Below, in pieces: positions 27,372 to 38,047 of a stretch of 64,000 nt of DNA. Position 1 is the first letter of the stretch. Each line of letters opens with the position of its first letter. Source of the DNA: Plantactinospora endophytica (GTDB taxonomy: Bacteria > Actinomycetota > Actinomycetes > Mycobacteriales > Micromonosporaceae); contig NZ_BONW01000003.1 in assembly GCF_016862915.1 (NCBI RefSeq), positions 59,905-123,904 on the forward strand. Reading direction: 5' to 3'. The translations under genes were made by a program, and so were the position numbers. The notes beneath the pieces were generated by a model, which saw nothing but the letters and a program-made list of their open reading frames with translations, did no database searches and was not told the origin of the DNA.

Positions 27372-27950
27372 TCAGCCGCCGAGCCGGGGCGTTCCGCGCA
27401 GGGTCACGCCGGCCTCGCGGAGCATGGTCAGCGCCGCGTCGGTCGAGCCCGGGTGGACCCCGGCGGTCAGGTCGAGCAGCACGCGGGTGTCGAAACCCTC
27501 CCGGGCCGCGTCCAGCGCGGTGGCCCGTACGCAGTGGTCGGTCGCGATCCCGACCACCTCGACGGTTTCCACCGAACGCTTGCGGAGCCAGTCGGCCAGG
27601 CCCTCGTCGCGCACGGTGCTGCCCTCGAAGCCGGAGTACGCCGCCGCCCACGCGCCCTTGTGGAAGACCGCCTCGACCCGGTCCGTGACCAGGTCCGGAT
27701 GGAACTCGGCGCCCTCGGTGCCGACCACACAGTGCCGGGGCCAGGAGTCGACGTAGTCGGGCGGATCGCCGAAGTGCGCGCCGGGGTCCACGTGGTGGTC
27801 CTTGGTCGCCACCACGTGCGCCCAGCGGTCCGGCTCGTCCGCGAGCAGCCGGGAGATCCCGGCGGCCACCGCGCCGCCGCCGGCCACGGCGAGGGAGCCG
27901 CCCTCGCAGAAGTCGTTCTGCACGTCGACGATGATCAGTGCTCGGCCCAT
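27372..27950 (-). CDS. pncA: Nicotinamidase (pyrazinamidase)
   Basis: 192 aa isochorismatase-fold hydrolase; it deamidates nicotinamide to nicotinate. The catalytic triad Asp9 (IIVDVQNDF), Lys98 (VFHKGA) and Cys140 (IATDHCVRAT) and the metal site Asp51, His53, His59, His73 (KDHHVDPGAHF, PRHC) are all there. It starts 2 bp after the pncB stop, so the two are co-transcribed and form a two-step nicotinamide salvage unit to nicotinate mononucleotide. Confidence 0.95.
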   Translation of the reverse strand: MGRALIIVDVQNDFCEGGSLAVAGGGAVAAGISRLLADEPDRWAHVVATKDHHVDPGAHFGDPPDYVDSWPRHCVVGTEGAEFHPDLVTDRVEAVFHKGAWAAAYSGFEGSTVRDEGLADWLRKRSVETVEVVGIATDHCVRATALDAAREGFDTRVLLDLTAGVHPGSTDAALTMLREAGVTLRGTPRLGG

Positions 27951-27952
27951 CG

Positions 27953-29251
27953 CTACCCTTCCGGCTGGTCGGCGGCGACGACGGTGACCGGGATGGTCGG
28001 GTCGCCCGCCGAGAGCTTGAGTCCCTCCCACGGGATGGAGATCAGGCACTGTCGCAGGTGCTCCCGCGACTCGGTCAGGGTGGGCAGCGGTGCCGGCTCA
28101 CCGGCGGTGACGTACCGCCGCTGGAGCGTCCGGTCGCCCGGCAGCGGCTCCGGTGCGCCCTGCGACACCACCACCTCCTCGGTCGCCGTACCGCTGGGCT
28201 TGTGCCGCCGGACGGCCGTCTTGCGCCCGCCGACGGTCGCCTTGTGCTCGGAGCGCTTGACCACCGAGCGGCCGTCCACCTCGACCAGCTTGTAGACCAG
28301 TCCGGCGGTCGGGGCGCCGGAGCCGGTCACCACGGCGGTGCCGGCGCCGTACATGTCGACCGTTTCGGCGGCGAGCGCCGCGATGGCGTACTCGTCCAGG
28401 TCACCGGAGACGATGATTTTCGTGTCGAGGGCACCGAGCGAGTCGAGGAGTTCCCGCGAGTGCTGGGCCAGCACCGCGAGGTCCCCGGAGTCGATGCGTA
28501 CCGCCCGCAGGTCGGGACCGGCGACCGCGATCGCGTTCCGGATGCCCTGGGCGATGTCGTACGTGTCGACCAGCAGCGTGGTGCTCTTGCCCTGCGCCGC
28601 CACCTGCGAGGCGAACGCGGTCGGCTCGTCGTCGTGCAGCAGCGTGAACGCGTGCGCGGCGGTGCCGGCGGTGGGTATCCCGTAGCGCTGCCCGGCCGCC
28701 AGGTTGGAGGTGTAGCCGAACCCGGCCAGGTAACTCGCCCGGGCGGCGGCGACCGCCGCCTCCTCGTTGGCCCGCCGGGAGCCCATCTCGATCAGGGTAC
28801 GGCCCCGGGCCGCGGTCACCATCCGGGCCGCCGCCGCCGCGATCGCCGAGTCGTGGTTGAGCACGGACAGGGTCAACGTCTCCAGGAGTACGCACTCGGC
28901 GAACGTGCCCGAGACGGTCAGGATCGGCGAACCGGGGAAGTAGAGTTCGCCCTCGGCGTACCCGTCGACGTCCCCCCGGAAGCGGTAGTCCGCCAGCCAC
29001 TGCGCGGTCCGCGCGTCGACCACGCCGGTGTCCCGGAGGAAGTCCACGTCCGCCGCGTCGAACCGGAAGTCCGCCAGCAGTTCGACCAGCCGGGTGGTGC
29101 CGGCGACCACACCGTAGCGCCGGCCGGTCGGCAGCCGGCGGGTGAACACCTCGAAGACGCAGTGCCGGTCGGCGGTGCCGTCCCGGAGGGCGGCGCTGAC
29201 CATGGTCAGCTCGTAGTGGTCGGTGAGCAGCGCGGGGCGGGAACTGTGCAC
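27953..29251 (-). CDS. pncB: Nicotinate phosphoribosyltransferase
   Basis: 432 aa from the second of two adjacent GTG codons. It converts nicotinate, PRPP and ATP to nicotinate mononucleotide. Family segments: LLTDHYELTMVSAAL at the N-terminus, EMGSRRANEEAAVAAARASY, the PRPP-related VRIDSGDLA and IIVSGDLDEY, and VTGSGAPTAGLVYKLVEVDG. GTG 29251 is preferred because TAGGCT lies exactly 6 nt upstream, the spacing seen at other leaderless starts here; GTG 29254 would give one more residue. It leads the pncB-pncA operon and corresponds to Rv1330c in the syntenic M. tuberculosis block. Confidence 0.92.
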   Translation of the reverse strand: MHSSRPALLTDHYELTMVSAALRDGTADRHCVFEVFTRRLPTGRRYGVVAGTTRLVELLADFRFDAADVDFLRDTGVVDARTAQWLADYRFRGDVDGYAEGELYFPGSPILTVSGTFAECVLLETLTLSVLNHDSAIAAAAARMVTAARGRTLIEMGSRRANEEAAVAAARASYLAGFGYTSNLAAGQRYGIPTAGTAAHAFTLLHDDEPTAFASQVAAQGKSTTLLVDTYDIAQGIRNAIAVAGPDLRAVRIDSGDLAVLAQHSRELLDSLGALDTKIIVSGDLDEYAIAALAAETVDMYGAGTAVVTGSGAPTAGLVYKLVEVDGRSVVKRSEHKATVGGRKTAVRRHKPSGTATEEVVVSQGAPEPLPGDRTLQRRYVTAGEPAPLPTLTESREHLRQCLISIPWEGLKLSAGDPTIPVTVVAADQPEG

Positions 29252-29257
29252 CACGCC

Positions 29258-29263
29258 AGCCTA
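29258..29263 (-). promoter_or_regulatory. TAGGCT -10 element of pncB
   Basis: TAGGCT on the minus strand, 6 nt before GTG 29251, with no ribosome binding site between: a leaderless start. Confidence 0.5.
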
Positions 29264-29383
29264 AGCGTGCCGCGCAGCCGACCGCCGCCGGTCGGGGGCT
29301 CGCCCGCCCGCCCACCGGTCCGACTCGACCGGCATGTCCCGGACTCGCCCCACGCCACGCACGGCCGCCCACTGGTTATCGGG

Positions 29384-29467
29384 TCCGCCCGCCCCGGCAG
29401 CATCGTCACCCGGTTCCGCCCGCCCGGCAGCATCGTCACCCGGTTTCGCCTGCCCCGGTAGCGCCGG
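29384..29467. repeat. 30/31-bp tandem repeat between pncB and the LAL regulator gene
   Basis: Units at 29384-29414 and 29415-29444 share CCCGGCAGCATCGTCACCCG; a third, degraded copy runs to the stop of the regulator gene. Non-coding. Confidence 0.75.
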
Positions 29468-32173
29468 TCAGCGGTCGGGCTCGCCCTCCTGCTCGGGGAT
29501 CGCCTTGAGCGCGGGCCACAGCTCGCCACGACCGGCCACGCCGAGTTTGTTGTAGACCCGCTGGAGGTGGTTCTCCACGGTGCGGGTGGAGATGTAGAGC
29601 TGCTCCGCGATGTTCCGGCTGGCCAGGCCCCGGGCGGCCAGCCTGGCGATCTGCCGTTCCCGTTCGGTCAGCGCCGGCTGGCGTACCGACAGCGCGGGCG
29701 TACGCAGCACGTCGCAGCGCCGGAGCAGCCCGGCGAGCCGCAGGTTCGCCTCGTGCGACCGGGTCGACCGGGCCGCCCGCAGCCGGGTCACCGCCCGGCT
29801 GGTCGCCTCGGCCGCGTAGACGTTGAGGTCGAGGTCGGCGAAGTCCTCGGCGACGGCCAGCAGTTGGTCGCCGGAGTGGCCGTACTCGGCCCGGGCGTGC
29901 CGGGCCATCAGTGCCGGTAGTGGGCCGTCGACGGTCTCGCCCAACTCGGTCAGCCGCTGGGCCACCGTCCGGCGTCGGCCGGTGACGGTCGGCTCGCCGA
30001 CCTCGATGTCGGCCCGGCCGAGCCGTACCAGGTCGTGCAGGGCCAGCACCTCGTGACCGGCGAAGCCGTCCGCCTGGAGCCGGTCGACCAGTTCGCGGAG
30101 CGTGCCGACGGCCGTGGCGAGGTCACCGGTGGCGGCCTGCACGACGGCCCGGGCCTGCTCGCGCCACGGGTACAGCACCGCCATCACCGAGGTGTGCGCG
30201 CGGTCCGACTCGGCCATCGCCTCGACGGCGGAGTCGACGTCGCCGCGCATCGCCGCCGCCTGGGCCCGCTCGGCGTGCGCCAGCCCGGCGAAGACCTGAC
30301 TGGTGGCGAGCACGGCGCAGGCACCGAGGCTGGTTCGCAGCGCCTCGCCGGTCTGGCCGCGCAGCCGGGCCGCCTGGGCGCGCAGGATGGAGAGGTAGCC
30401 GGAGCCGAGCCGGAAGTCGCCCGCGTCGGCCAGGTCGGCGAACTCGGCGGCGACGATGGCGTCGATCCCGGCCAGGTCGCCGGCGAGCGCCAACCGGGTG
30501 CCCCGGGCCAGTTCCAGCGCGAGTTGCAGGTAGGGCATCTCGGCCCGCCACTGTGCGGCCTCGGCCGCCACCCCGTCGACGGCCCGACCGCTGAGCGTCA
30601 GCTCGCCCCGGGCGGCCTGGAGGTGGGCGATGGTGCACCGGGCCAGGCCCCGCGCGGCCACGGTGGCGGCCGGTCGATCCAGTACGGAGCGGCTCAGTCG
30701 CAGCGCCTCGGCGCACTCCAGCCGGTGCAGTCGCATGATCGCCTCGAAGGCGACCACCCGGGCCCGGTCGGCCGGGTCGGTCAGCCGTTCCGAGTCCGCC
30801 GCGATCTCGGCCACCGTGGACTCCCGGTTGAGCCCCCAGTACGAGACCATGCCGCGCACGGTCAGCCACCGGCTGCGCCGCTCGTCCGAGGAGATCTGGT
30901 CGGCGACCGAGTCGAGCACCCGGATCGCCTCGTCGGCCTGGTCGCCGAACATCAGGATGGTGGCCAGCAACTCGGCGGCCTGGTATCCGCCGCCGGCCTC
31001 CAGCGCCGCCCGCGCCAGCCTGGCGGCGAGCGGTACGTCGAACTGGCTGAACGCCTGCGCTCCGGCGCGCAGCAGCAGGGCCGGATCCTGTGCGGTACCC
31101 GAGTCGAGCCGCCACACCGCGACCCGGAGCAGGTCGTCGCGGCGCCGGGTGCCGGCCCGCTCGACCAGGTCGGCGAGGTGGGCGTTGAGCCGGCGGGCCC
31201 GGGTGACCGGGCAGCGCCGCCGGACCACCTCGCCGTAGAGCGGGTGGGCGAGCCGGACGTCCGAGCGGCGGTCGTGGGTGACCACCCGGATCAGGCCGCG
31301 CTCCTCGGCGGTCTCCACGCTTCCGCTGTCGGTCGCCCGGTGCAGCAGCGCCAGCCCGATCGGCTCGCCCATCGCCACCAGCTCGACCACCGCGCGCACG
31401 CCCGGATCGAGTTGGCCGATCCGGGCGTCGATCAGATCGTCCAGGCTGGCCGGAAGCTGGCTGCGGCCGGTCCACCGCCAGACGCCGTACGCCCGGGTCA
31501 GCTCGTCGCTGGCGCCGGCCGCGATGACCAGCTCGCGGAGCATCAGCGCGTTGCCGGCGGAGAGCCGGTAGAGCCGGTCCGCCGACGGCCCGTCCATCGG
31601 GTCGCCCAGCATGGCGGTGAGCAGGTCGTTGCTGTCGGACGCCGGAAGCGGGGCCAGTTCGGCGTGGTCGACCAGGTCGTCCGTCCACAGCGCGCGGATC
31701 GGCAGCGGCACCTGCTCGCCGCTGCGCAACGTGCCGAGCACGGTGGCGTTGTCGGAGCGGGCGATCAGGTAGACCAGGGCGGCCGAGGAGGGGTCGAGCA
31801 GGTGTGCGTCGTCGATGCCGATCACGATCCGCCGGCCGGCGGCCTGTTGGTGCAGGGCGTCGACCGCCCAGCGCATGATCCCGGCGGGGGAGAGGCCGGC
31901 GGGCTGGTCGGCCGGCAGCACCTGGGCGAGCCCGCCGAACGGGATGCCCGCGGTGGCGATGTTGGCGGAGGCGGACCAGACGGCGCAACCCCGCTCGGGC
32001 AGCTCCGCCAGCGCCTCGCAGAGCAGCCGACTCTTGCCGACCCCGGCCGTACCGCTGAAGAAGATGCCACGGCTGCCCGGGCTGGTGGCGGCGCTCACCA
32101 ACCGGCTGAGTTCATCCGTCCGGCCAACGAACCTCCACCGCCCCATCGGGGCAGCATATAGACCGGATGCCAT
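29468..32173 (-). CDS. LAL-type LuxR-family transcriptional regulator (AAA ATPase plus HTH)
   Basis: 901 aa from ATG 32173 (a GAGG lies about 10 bp upstream; ATG 32146 is an alternative). N-terminal AAA/STAND ATPase: Walker A GTAGVGKS (41-48) and Walker B IVIGIDDAHLLD, with the receptor-like middle region of helical repeats. The C-terminal LuxR/NarL helix-turn-helix reads ERERQIARLAARGLASRNIA then STRTVENHLQRVYNKLGV. Such MalT-like regulators are ATP- and ligand-dependent activators, often of transport or specialised metabolism genes. It is divergent from the dynamin-like gene across 197 bp holding palindromes, which makes that gene its most likely target. Ligand unknown. Confidence 0.88.
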   Translation of the reverse strand: MASGLYAAPMGRWRFVGRTDELSRLVSAATSPGSRGIFFSGTAGVGKSRLLCEALAELPERGCAVWSASANIATAGIPFGGLAQVLPADQPAGLSPAGIMRWAVDALHQQAAGRRIVIGIDDAHLLDPSSAALVYLIARSDNATVLGTLRSGEQVPLPIRALWTDDLVDHAELAPLPASDSNDLLTAMLGDPMDGPSADRLYRLSAGNALMLRELVIAAGASDELTRAYGVWRWTGRSQLPASLDDLIDARIGQLDPGVRAVVELVAMGEPIGLALLHRATDSGSVETAEERGLIRVVTHDRRSDVRLAHPLYGEVVRRRCPVTRARRLNAHLADLVERAGTRRRDDLLRVAVWRLDSGTAQDPALLLRAGAQAFSQFDVPLAARLARAALEAGGGYQAAELLATILMFGDQADEAIRVLDSVADQISSDERRSRWLTVRGMVSYWGLNRESTVAEIAADSERLTDPADRARVVAFEAIMRLHRLECAEALRLSRSVLDRPAATVAARGLARCTIAHLQAARGELTLSGRAVDGVAAEAAQWRAEMPYLQLALELARGTRLALAGDLAGIDAIVAAEFADLADAGDFRLGSGYLSILRAQAARLRGQTGEALRTSLGACAVLATSQVFAGLAHAERAQAAAMRGDVDSAVEAMAESDRAHTSVMAVLYPWREQARAVVQAATGDLATAVGTLRELVDRLQADGFAGHEVLALHDLVRLGRADIEVGEPTVTGRRRTVAQRLTELGETVDGPLPALMARHARAEYGHSGDQLLAVAEDFADLDLNVYAAEATSRAVTRLRAARSTRSHEANLRLAGLLRRCDVLRTPALSVRQPALTERERQIARLAARGLASRNIAEQLYISTRTVENHLQRVYNKLGVAGRGELWPALKAIPEQEGEPDR

Positions 32174-32201
32174 CCGCGCGCGCCTCGTGACTGAATGAAT
32201 T

Positions 32202-32242
32202 TGAGTACTCATCCGAGCATCCATGAGTATCGTTGATGCTCG
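32202..32242. promoter_or_regulatory. Palindrome cluster between the LAL regulator and dynamin-like genes
   Basis: A 10-bp palindrome TGAGTACTCA (32202-32211) is followed by an inverted repeat CGAGCATC (32214-32221) and GATGCTCG (32235-32242) separated by 13 bp that again contain ATGAGTAT. The AT content is well above the surroundings. Candidate operator for the LuxR-type regulator; not matched to a known consensus. Confidence 0.5.
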
Positions 32243-32370
32243 TAGCGTACGGGCATCGACACGTAGCGTTCCGATATTCGGCGGGACCTCGGCTGGCCCG
32301 GTCGGTCGCGCCACTCCGGCAGCAGCGGTACCGGCCGAAGCGTCCCGGTCGACGGGAAGGTGGAGACGCG

Positions 32371-33933
32371 ATGGACTTCCGGACGTTCCCCGCCGCCGGC
32401 CGGTCGGGGACGCCCGGCACCGGACCGTCCCGCCGGTCGGCCCCCGACGAACCGGCACTGGTCGAGTGCGTACCCGACGAGCCGCTCGCGGTGATCACGG
32501 TCGGACCGTCCGCCGAGGACCGACGGGCCGTCCTCGCCGGACTGCTCAACGCCGCGGCGCCGCCGCTGCGGGTGCCGGCCGGCAGCTTCCTGGTGGTCGA
32601 CTACGCGCCGTCGGTCGGCGGTGCCGCCTACGTGCCCGGTCTGCGCTCCTCCCGGGAGTACCGGCCGGAGCCGGTCGGTGCCGGCCCGGCGCTGGCCCGT
32701 CCGCCACGCCGGGTCGAGCTGACCGTGCCCGACCCGCTGCTCCGGCACTTCACCCTGGTCGACGCGCCGGACACCGGCACCCTCGGTGTGGCCGGCGCCC
32801 GGGTGGTCCGGGACGCGGTACGCCGGGGCGGCGCACTGCTCTACGTACTCCCCGACGACCAGCCGGTCACCGCGACCGAGCTGGAACTCCTCGCCGAGGT
32901 GGCGGACGAGGCGGCCGTCTTCCTGGTCGGTACCCCCGGTGCCGGCGCCCCCGGCGTCGTCGTCACCGTCGACACCTCGGGCACCGACGGCGGCTGGCCC
33001 GCCCGGCACGGCCCGGTCACCTCGCCCGGTTCGGCATCCGAGCCCGTCGGCCCGCCGACCGGCTGGGTCGAGACGCAGCGCGCCGCCCTGGCCACGGCGG
33101 TGCCCGCGCTCGCCGGGGTGGACTGGATCGACCTCGACCCGGCCGCCGCCGACACCGCCTACCTGCGCCGGGCCCTGATCGACTGGGCCAGCACCGAAGG
33201 GCTGCGCCGGGCCAGCCTGACCCCGCCGGTCGCCCCCGGCGCCACCCGGACCGTTCCGGTCGTACCGACCGCCGCCGACTCCGACTGGGCGGACCGGTTG
33301 GACCGGCGCTCCCGGAGCCTGGTCGGTCAACTCCGTCGGGACATCTCGCTGGCGGTCGCCGCCATCCACCTGCGGTGCGTGCAGGAGGTGGTCGGCGGAA
33401 CCGGCGTACCCGGACTGCCCGGCCTGCTCGACCGGGAGGTCGAGGCGCTGTCGCTGGACGTGGTGGCCGCCTGCGACACCGGCGTCGACCGGATGCTCGC
33501 CGAGTCGCTGGCGCTGGTCTTCGGCGAAACCCCCGACGAGGGCGTACGACTGCGTGCCGCCGCCGCGGTCGGCTGGGGTCTCGCCGCCGACCGGGCCGAC
33601 CGGGACTTCGACCGGGTACTGCTGATCCGGGAGACCGGTGAGGTCGAGACGGTGTACGGGCTCGGCGCCGTCGGCGTGCTCGCGGCCTATCCCGCCGGCA
33701 CCGGCGGTGCGATCCTGCCGCCGCTCGGGGTCGGCCTCTCCGGCGGCTGCTACCAGTACTGGCGGAATCCGGCCCGGGCGGATCCGGACCGGGCCCGGTC
33801 CTGGCTGCGTCAGGTGCTGCGGGAGACCGAGGTGGAGCTGTGCCGCGAGGTGTCCCGGCGGTTCGAGGCGATCGCCGGCTCGCTGGCGAACGTGCTGGCC
33901 GAGGCGGTCCGGCACGGTCGTCTGCTGGCCTGA
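32371..33933 (+). CDS. Degenerate dynamin-like GTPase-fold protein
   Basis: 520 aa; ATG 32371 has GGTGGAG 6 bp upstream. Residues 38-195 trace a dynamin-type G domain: a beta strand AVITVG then a helix [11 protein letters not shown] where the P-loop should be, [13 protein letters not shown] (126-138) like the G3 [25 protein letters not shown] (154-174, split here from the dynamin VxxxxxPLTxxE pattern) and [10 protein letters not shown] at the G4 strand. The P-loop GxxxxGK[ST] is absent ([10 protein letters not shown]), so canonical GTP binding is unlikely. The C-terminal half (about 280-520) is helical with [19 protein letters not shown], as in dynamin stalks. No membrane segment. Family assignment is from pattern only. 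Confidence 0.5.
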   Translation: MDFRTFPAAGRSGTPGTGPSRRSAPDEPALVECVPDEPLAVITVGPSAEDRRAVLAGLLNAAAPPLRVPAGSFLVVDYAPSVGGAAYVPGLRSSREYRPEPVGAGPALARPPRRVELTVPDPLLRHFTLVDAPDTGTLGVAGARVVRDAVRRGGALLYVLPDDQPVTATELELLAEVADEAAVFLVGTPGAGAPGVVVTVDTSGTDGGWPARHGPVTSPGSASEPVGPPTGWVETQRAALATAVPALAGVDWIDLDPAAADTAYLRRALIDWASTEGLRRASLTPPVAPGATRTVPVVPTAADSDWADRLDRRSRSLVGQLRRDISLAVAAIHLRCVQEVVGGTGVPGLPGLLDREVEALSLDVVAACDTGVDRMLAESLALVFGETPDEGVRLRAAAAVGWGLAADRADRDFDRVLLIRETGEVETVYGLGAVGVLAAYPAGTGGAILPPLGVGLSGGCYQYWRNPARADPDRARSWLRQVLRETEVELCREVSRRFEAIAGSLANVLAEAVRHGRLLA

Positions 33934-33995
33934 TCGGCGCCGGTTCGCGGCTGGGCGGCGTTCCGGTTCCTCGGATCGCCGCCGACGGTGGCACG

Positions 33996-34295
33996 ATGGG
34001 GGGCATGGCCGCTCCACAGGTTGCACCGGTCGACGCGCCGGACACCGAAGAGGTGCCGGTCGCCGACCGGGCATGGGTGACGATCGTCTGGGACGACCCG
34101 GTCAACCTGATGTCGTACGTGACGTGGGTGTTCCAGAAGCTCTTCGGCTACAGCCACGAGAAGGCCGAGAAACTGATGCTCGACGTGCACAACAAGGGCA
34201 AGGCGGTGGTGTCGAGCGGCGCCCGCGAGCGGATGGAGCACGACGCGTCCCAGCTGCACGCGTACGGGCTGTGGGCGACGGTGGACAAGGCGTGA
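33996..34295 (+). CDS. clpS: ATP-dependent Clp protease adaptor ClpS
   Basis: 99 aa (96 if ATG 34005 is used). It delivers N-degron substrates to ClpAP/ClpCP. The N-degron pocket and ClpA/C-binding face are recognisable in [20 protein letters not shown] (Asp-Asp-Pro-Val-Asn) and the helix with [19 protein letters not shown], where the His-Asn pair is expected. The flexible N-terminus is Pro/Val-rich as usual. It overlaps the next gene by 4 bp (GTGA), so ClpS and the DUF2017 protein are translationally coupled, as in other actinobacteria (Rv1331-Rv1332). Confidence 0.93.
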   Translation: MGGMAAPQVAPVDAPDTEEVPVADRAWVTIVWDDPVNLMSYVTWVFQKLFGYSHEKAEKLMLDVHNKGKAVVSSGARERMEHDASQLHAYGLWATVDKA

Positions 34296-34807
34296 GTACG
34301 TTCCGCCGCCAGGGCGACCACTGCGTCGCCGTGTTCGCCGCCGACGAGGTGCGGGTGCTCCGCAAGGTCGCCTCCGAGGTGGTCGGCCTGCTCACCGACG
34401 GCTTCGACCACTCCGACCCGGTCGTCGGACGGCTCTTTCCGGACATCTACCCCGAGCGTCCGGACGACTCGGCCGAGTTCCGGCAGTACACCGAGGGCGA
34501 CCTGAAGACCGGCAAGATCGACCAGGCGGGTGCGGTACTCGCCGCGCTGCCCCCGGTGACCGGTGGCGAGGTACGCCTCGACGGGGAGGCGGCCGAGGCG
34601 TGGCTGCGGGCCCTCAACGACGCCCGCCTCGCCATGGGCGTACGCCTGGACATCTCCGCCGACACCGACCTCGGCGACGAGCTGGACGACGCGGTGCTGC
34701 ACGACCCGACCTCGACCCGGGTCTTCCAGCTCTCCATCTACGCCTACCTGGGCTACCTCCAGGAGTCGCTGCTCACCGCGCTGATCGACGGCAAACTCGC
34801 CGACTGA
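34292..34807 (+). CDS. DUF2017 family protein
   Basis: 171 aa, conserved in actinobacteria always next to clpS. The GTG start overlaps the clpS stop in GTGA. Soluble, mainly helical; an acidic stretch [19 protein letters not shown] near the middle and a conserved C-terminal helical region [20 protein letters not shown]. No catalytic motif that I recognise. The tight coupling suggests a role with ClpS, perhaps in substrate handling, but this is only from gene neighbourhood. Confidence 0.85.
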   Translation: MSTFRRQGDHCVAVFAADEVRVLRKVASEVVGLLTDGFDHSDPVVGRLFPDIYPERPDDSAEFRQYTEGDLKTGKIDQAGAVLAALPPVTGGEVRLDGEAAEAWLRALNDARLAMGVRLDISADTDLGDELDDAVLHDPTSTRVFQLSIYAYLGYLQESLLTALIDGKLAD

Positions 34808-34856
34808 CCGACACCGCCCCGGGAATCGGCACTGCCGGCCGGAAACGTCGGCGCCC

Positions 34857-34972
34857 CCGAAGGCTGCGGTGACCGGGACAAGGGCGACGCGTCCGAAGCC
34901 TGCGGTGAGCCGGAAACGTCGGCGGTCGGCCACTCCGGTGCCCCGGTCGCCCCGAAGGCTGCGGTGACCCGG
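34857..34972. repeat. Three dispersed direct repeats
   Basis: Copies of about 20 bp based on CCGAAGGCTGCGGTGACCGG at 34857-34876, 34893-34913 and 34952-34972, each followed by a purine-rich GGAAA or GGGACA stretch. Non-coding gap between DUF2017 and the convergent aldo/keto reductase. Confidence 0.75.
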
Positions 34973-34998
34973 AAAACGGCGGCGTGTCCGAAGACGAA

Positions 34999-35024
34999 AG
35001 GGTCCCGCCCGGCGGCGGGACCCT
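34999..35024 (-). terminator. Terminator of the aldo/keto reductase gene
   Basis: Perfect 11-bp stem (34999-35009 with 35014-35024) and 4-nt loop. On the minus strand it is followed by TTCGTCTTCGG, so the more intrinsic-like direction is that of the reductase gene ending at 35056. Confidence 0.8.
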
Positions 35025-35055
35025 CCGAGCCGGCACGCGGGCCGGGCGTCTCCGA

Positions 35056-35916
35056 TCAGGCCCGGTCGAGGGCGGCCAGCTCGTCCGCGTCGAGCTGGAG
35101 GTCGGCGGCGGCCACCGAGTCGCGGACGGTCTCCGGCCGGCTCGACCCGGGGATCGGGACCACCCGTGGCGACCGGGCCAGCAGCCAGGCCAGGCAGACC
35201 TGCTGCGGGCTGACGCCCCGGGCGGCGGCGACCTCGGCGAACGGCGCGAACCGGCTGCCCAGCTCGCCGGCCCGGGAGATCCCGCCGAGCGGGGACCAGG
35301 GCAGGAAGGCCAACCCCAGTTCGTCGCAGAGCGCCAGCTCGGGCTCGGAACTGCGGAACGCCGGGGAGTACTGGTTCTGCACCGACACCAGCCGGTCGCC
35401 GAGGATCTCCCGGGCCTGCCGGATCTGCTCCGGGTTGGCGTTGGAGATGCCGGCCATCCGGACCTTGCCGGCGTCGACCAGGTCCCGGATCGCGCCGATG
35501 GCGTCGGCGTACGGGACCTTGGGGTCGGGGCGGTGGTGCTGGTAGAGCCCGATCGCCTCCACCCCGAGCCGCTTCAGCGACGCCTCGCAGGCGGTCCGCA
35601 GGTATTCCGCCGAGCTGTTCACCGTCCAGCTTCCGTCGCCGGGTCGCAGGTGCCCGCCCTTGGTGGCGACCAGTACCCCGGAGGTGTCCCCGCCGTAGCT
35701 GGCCAGCGCCCGGGCGATCAGCGACTCGTTGTGCCCCACCTCGTCGGCGTGCAGGTGGTACGCGTCGGCGGTGTCGATCAGGGTGACGCCCGCGTCCAGC
35801 GCGGCGTGCACGGTACGGACCGAACGCTCCTCGTCCGGGCGTCCCTCGATCGACATCGGCATCCCGCCGAGACCGATCGCGCTCACCTCGGTGTTCCCGA
35901 TGCGGCGTGTGTTCAT
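35056..35916 (-). CDS. Aldo/keto reductase (YajO/AKR13-like)
   Basis: 286 aa. The catalytic tetrad Asp48, Tyr53 (LIDTADAYHLHADE), Lys86 (VATKGGH) and His128 (LYQHHRPDP) is present; NADPH-binding VPIPGSSRPETVRDSVAA near the end. GGAGG lies 7 bp before ATG 35916. Substrate unknown. It is on the opposite strand inside the otherwise collinear clpS-to-rdgB block and is a clear insertion relative to the M. tuberculosis order, where a different gene (Rv1333) occupies this place. Confidence 0.88.
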   Translation of the reverse strand: MNTRRIGNTEVSAIGLGGMPMSIEGRPDEERSVRTVHAALDAGVTLIDTADAYHLHADEVGHNESLIARALASYGGDTSGVLVATKGGHLRPGDGSWTVNSSAEYLRTACEASLKRLGVEAIGLYQHHRPDPKVPYADAIGAIRDLVDAGKVRMAGISNANPEQIRQAREILGDRLVSVQNQYSPAFRSSEPELALCDELGLAFLPWSPLGGISRAGELGSRFAPFAEVAAARGVSPQQVCLAWLLARSPRVVPIPGSSRPETVRDSVAAADLQLDADELAALDRA

Positions 35917-36124
35917 CGCACTGCCTCCTCCACTCCGGCACCCGGTCGGCGGCGGTCCGGCCCGAGCTGTTCCATGCCGTCCCGCTGCGTCCTGTGCCGC
36001 CCGGTGCCCGGATATCGATCCACCCTTTCTGTCACAGGCTGGCACCCTCCGCCCGGCGGGGTCACGTGAGGTCGGCCACTCCGGTCGGCCGAGGTCGACC
36101 GCAGCCGGGTGGCCCGGCAGGCGG

Positions 36125-36130
36125 TAGGCT
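36125..36130 (+). promoter_or_regulatory. TAGGCT -10 element of mec
   Basis: TAGGCT followed by 6 nt and the GTG start of mec at 36137; no ribosome binding site. Leaderless start for the mec-cysO-cysM operon. Confidence 0.55.
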
Positions 36131-36136
36131 GGGCCT

Positions 36137-36625
36137 GTGCTGAGCATCGACCGGTCGATCGTCGAGGCGATCGTCGCGCACGCCCGTCGGGACCATCCCG
36201 ACGAGGCGTGCGGCGTGGTCGCCGGCCCGGCCGGCGCCGACACCCCGACCCGGCACATCCCGATGGTGAACTCGGCGCGGTCCATGACCTTCTACGAGTT
36301 CGACTCGATGGAGCAGTTGCGGGTGTGGCGGGAGATGGACGACCGCGACGAGGAGCCGGTGGTGATCTACCACTCGCACACCGCGACCGAGGCCTATCCG
36401 TCCCGCACCGACATCTCCTTCGCGGGCGAGCCGGGCGCGCACTACCTGCTGGTCTCGACCCGCGACCCGGAGACCGAGGAGATCCGCTCGTTCCGGATCG
36501 TGGACGGGGTGGTGACCGAGGAGCCGGTCCGGGTCGTCGACGCCACGGTGGACCCGAACGCCGTCCAGTCGTACATGTTCGGGCAGAGCCCGGCGACGGT
36601 CGACTACGAGTGTTCCGGCCGCTGA
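36137..36625 (+). CDS. mec: JAMM/Mov34 metallopeptidase Mec (CysO processing)
   Basis: 162 aa. Complete JAMM zinc protease motif: Glu23, His79, His81, Ser89, Asp92 (YHSHTATEAYPSRTDIS). In M. tuberculosis Mec (Rv1334) hydrolyses the CysO-cysteine adduct to release cysteine. It is followed by cysO (68 bp) and cysM, the same three-gene order, so function in the CysM/CysO sulfide-carrier pathway is well supported. The GTG start is set by a TAGGCT element 6 nt upstream. Because CysO here has a tail after its diglycine, this protease may also be needed to expose the diglycine. Confidence 0.93.
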   Translation: MLSIDRSIVEAIVAHARRDHPDEACGVVAGPAGADTPTRHIPMVNSARSMTFYEFDSMEQLRVWREMDDRDEEPVVIYHSHTATEAYPSRTDISFAGEPGAHYLLVSTRDPETEEIRSFRIVDGVVTEEPVRVVDATVDPNAVQSYMFGQSPATVDYECSGR

Positions 36626-36693
36626 CTTCCGCAGCTCAGCAGCCGTTTCGTAGTCCGCCCCGTTACTCCGTCGTCGCAAGGAGCAGAACAGTC

Positions 36694-38047
<1,354 letters not shown>

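Noticed and set aside
30035..32161. 708-codon plus-strand open frame opposite the LAL regulator
   Set aside because: Low-complexity Gly/Gln/Arg/Val composition with no motif; the opposite strand carries Walker A, Walker B and the LuxR HTH.
32233..32370. Upstream in-frame start (32233) for the dynamin-like protein
   Set aside because: The extra 46 residues overlap the operator-like palindromes and look non-coding; ATG 32371 has GGTGGAG at the right distance.
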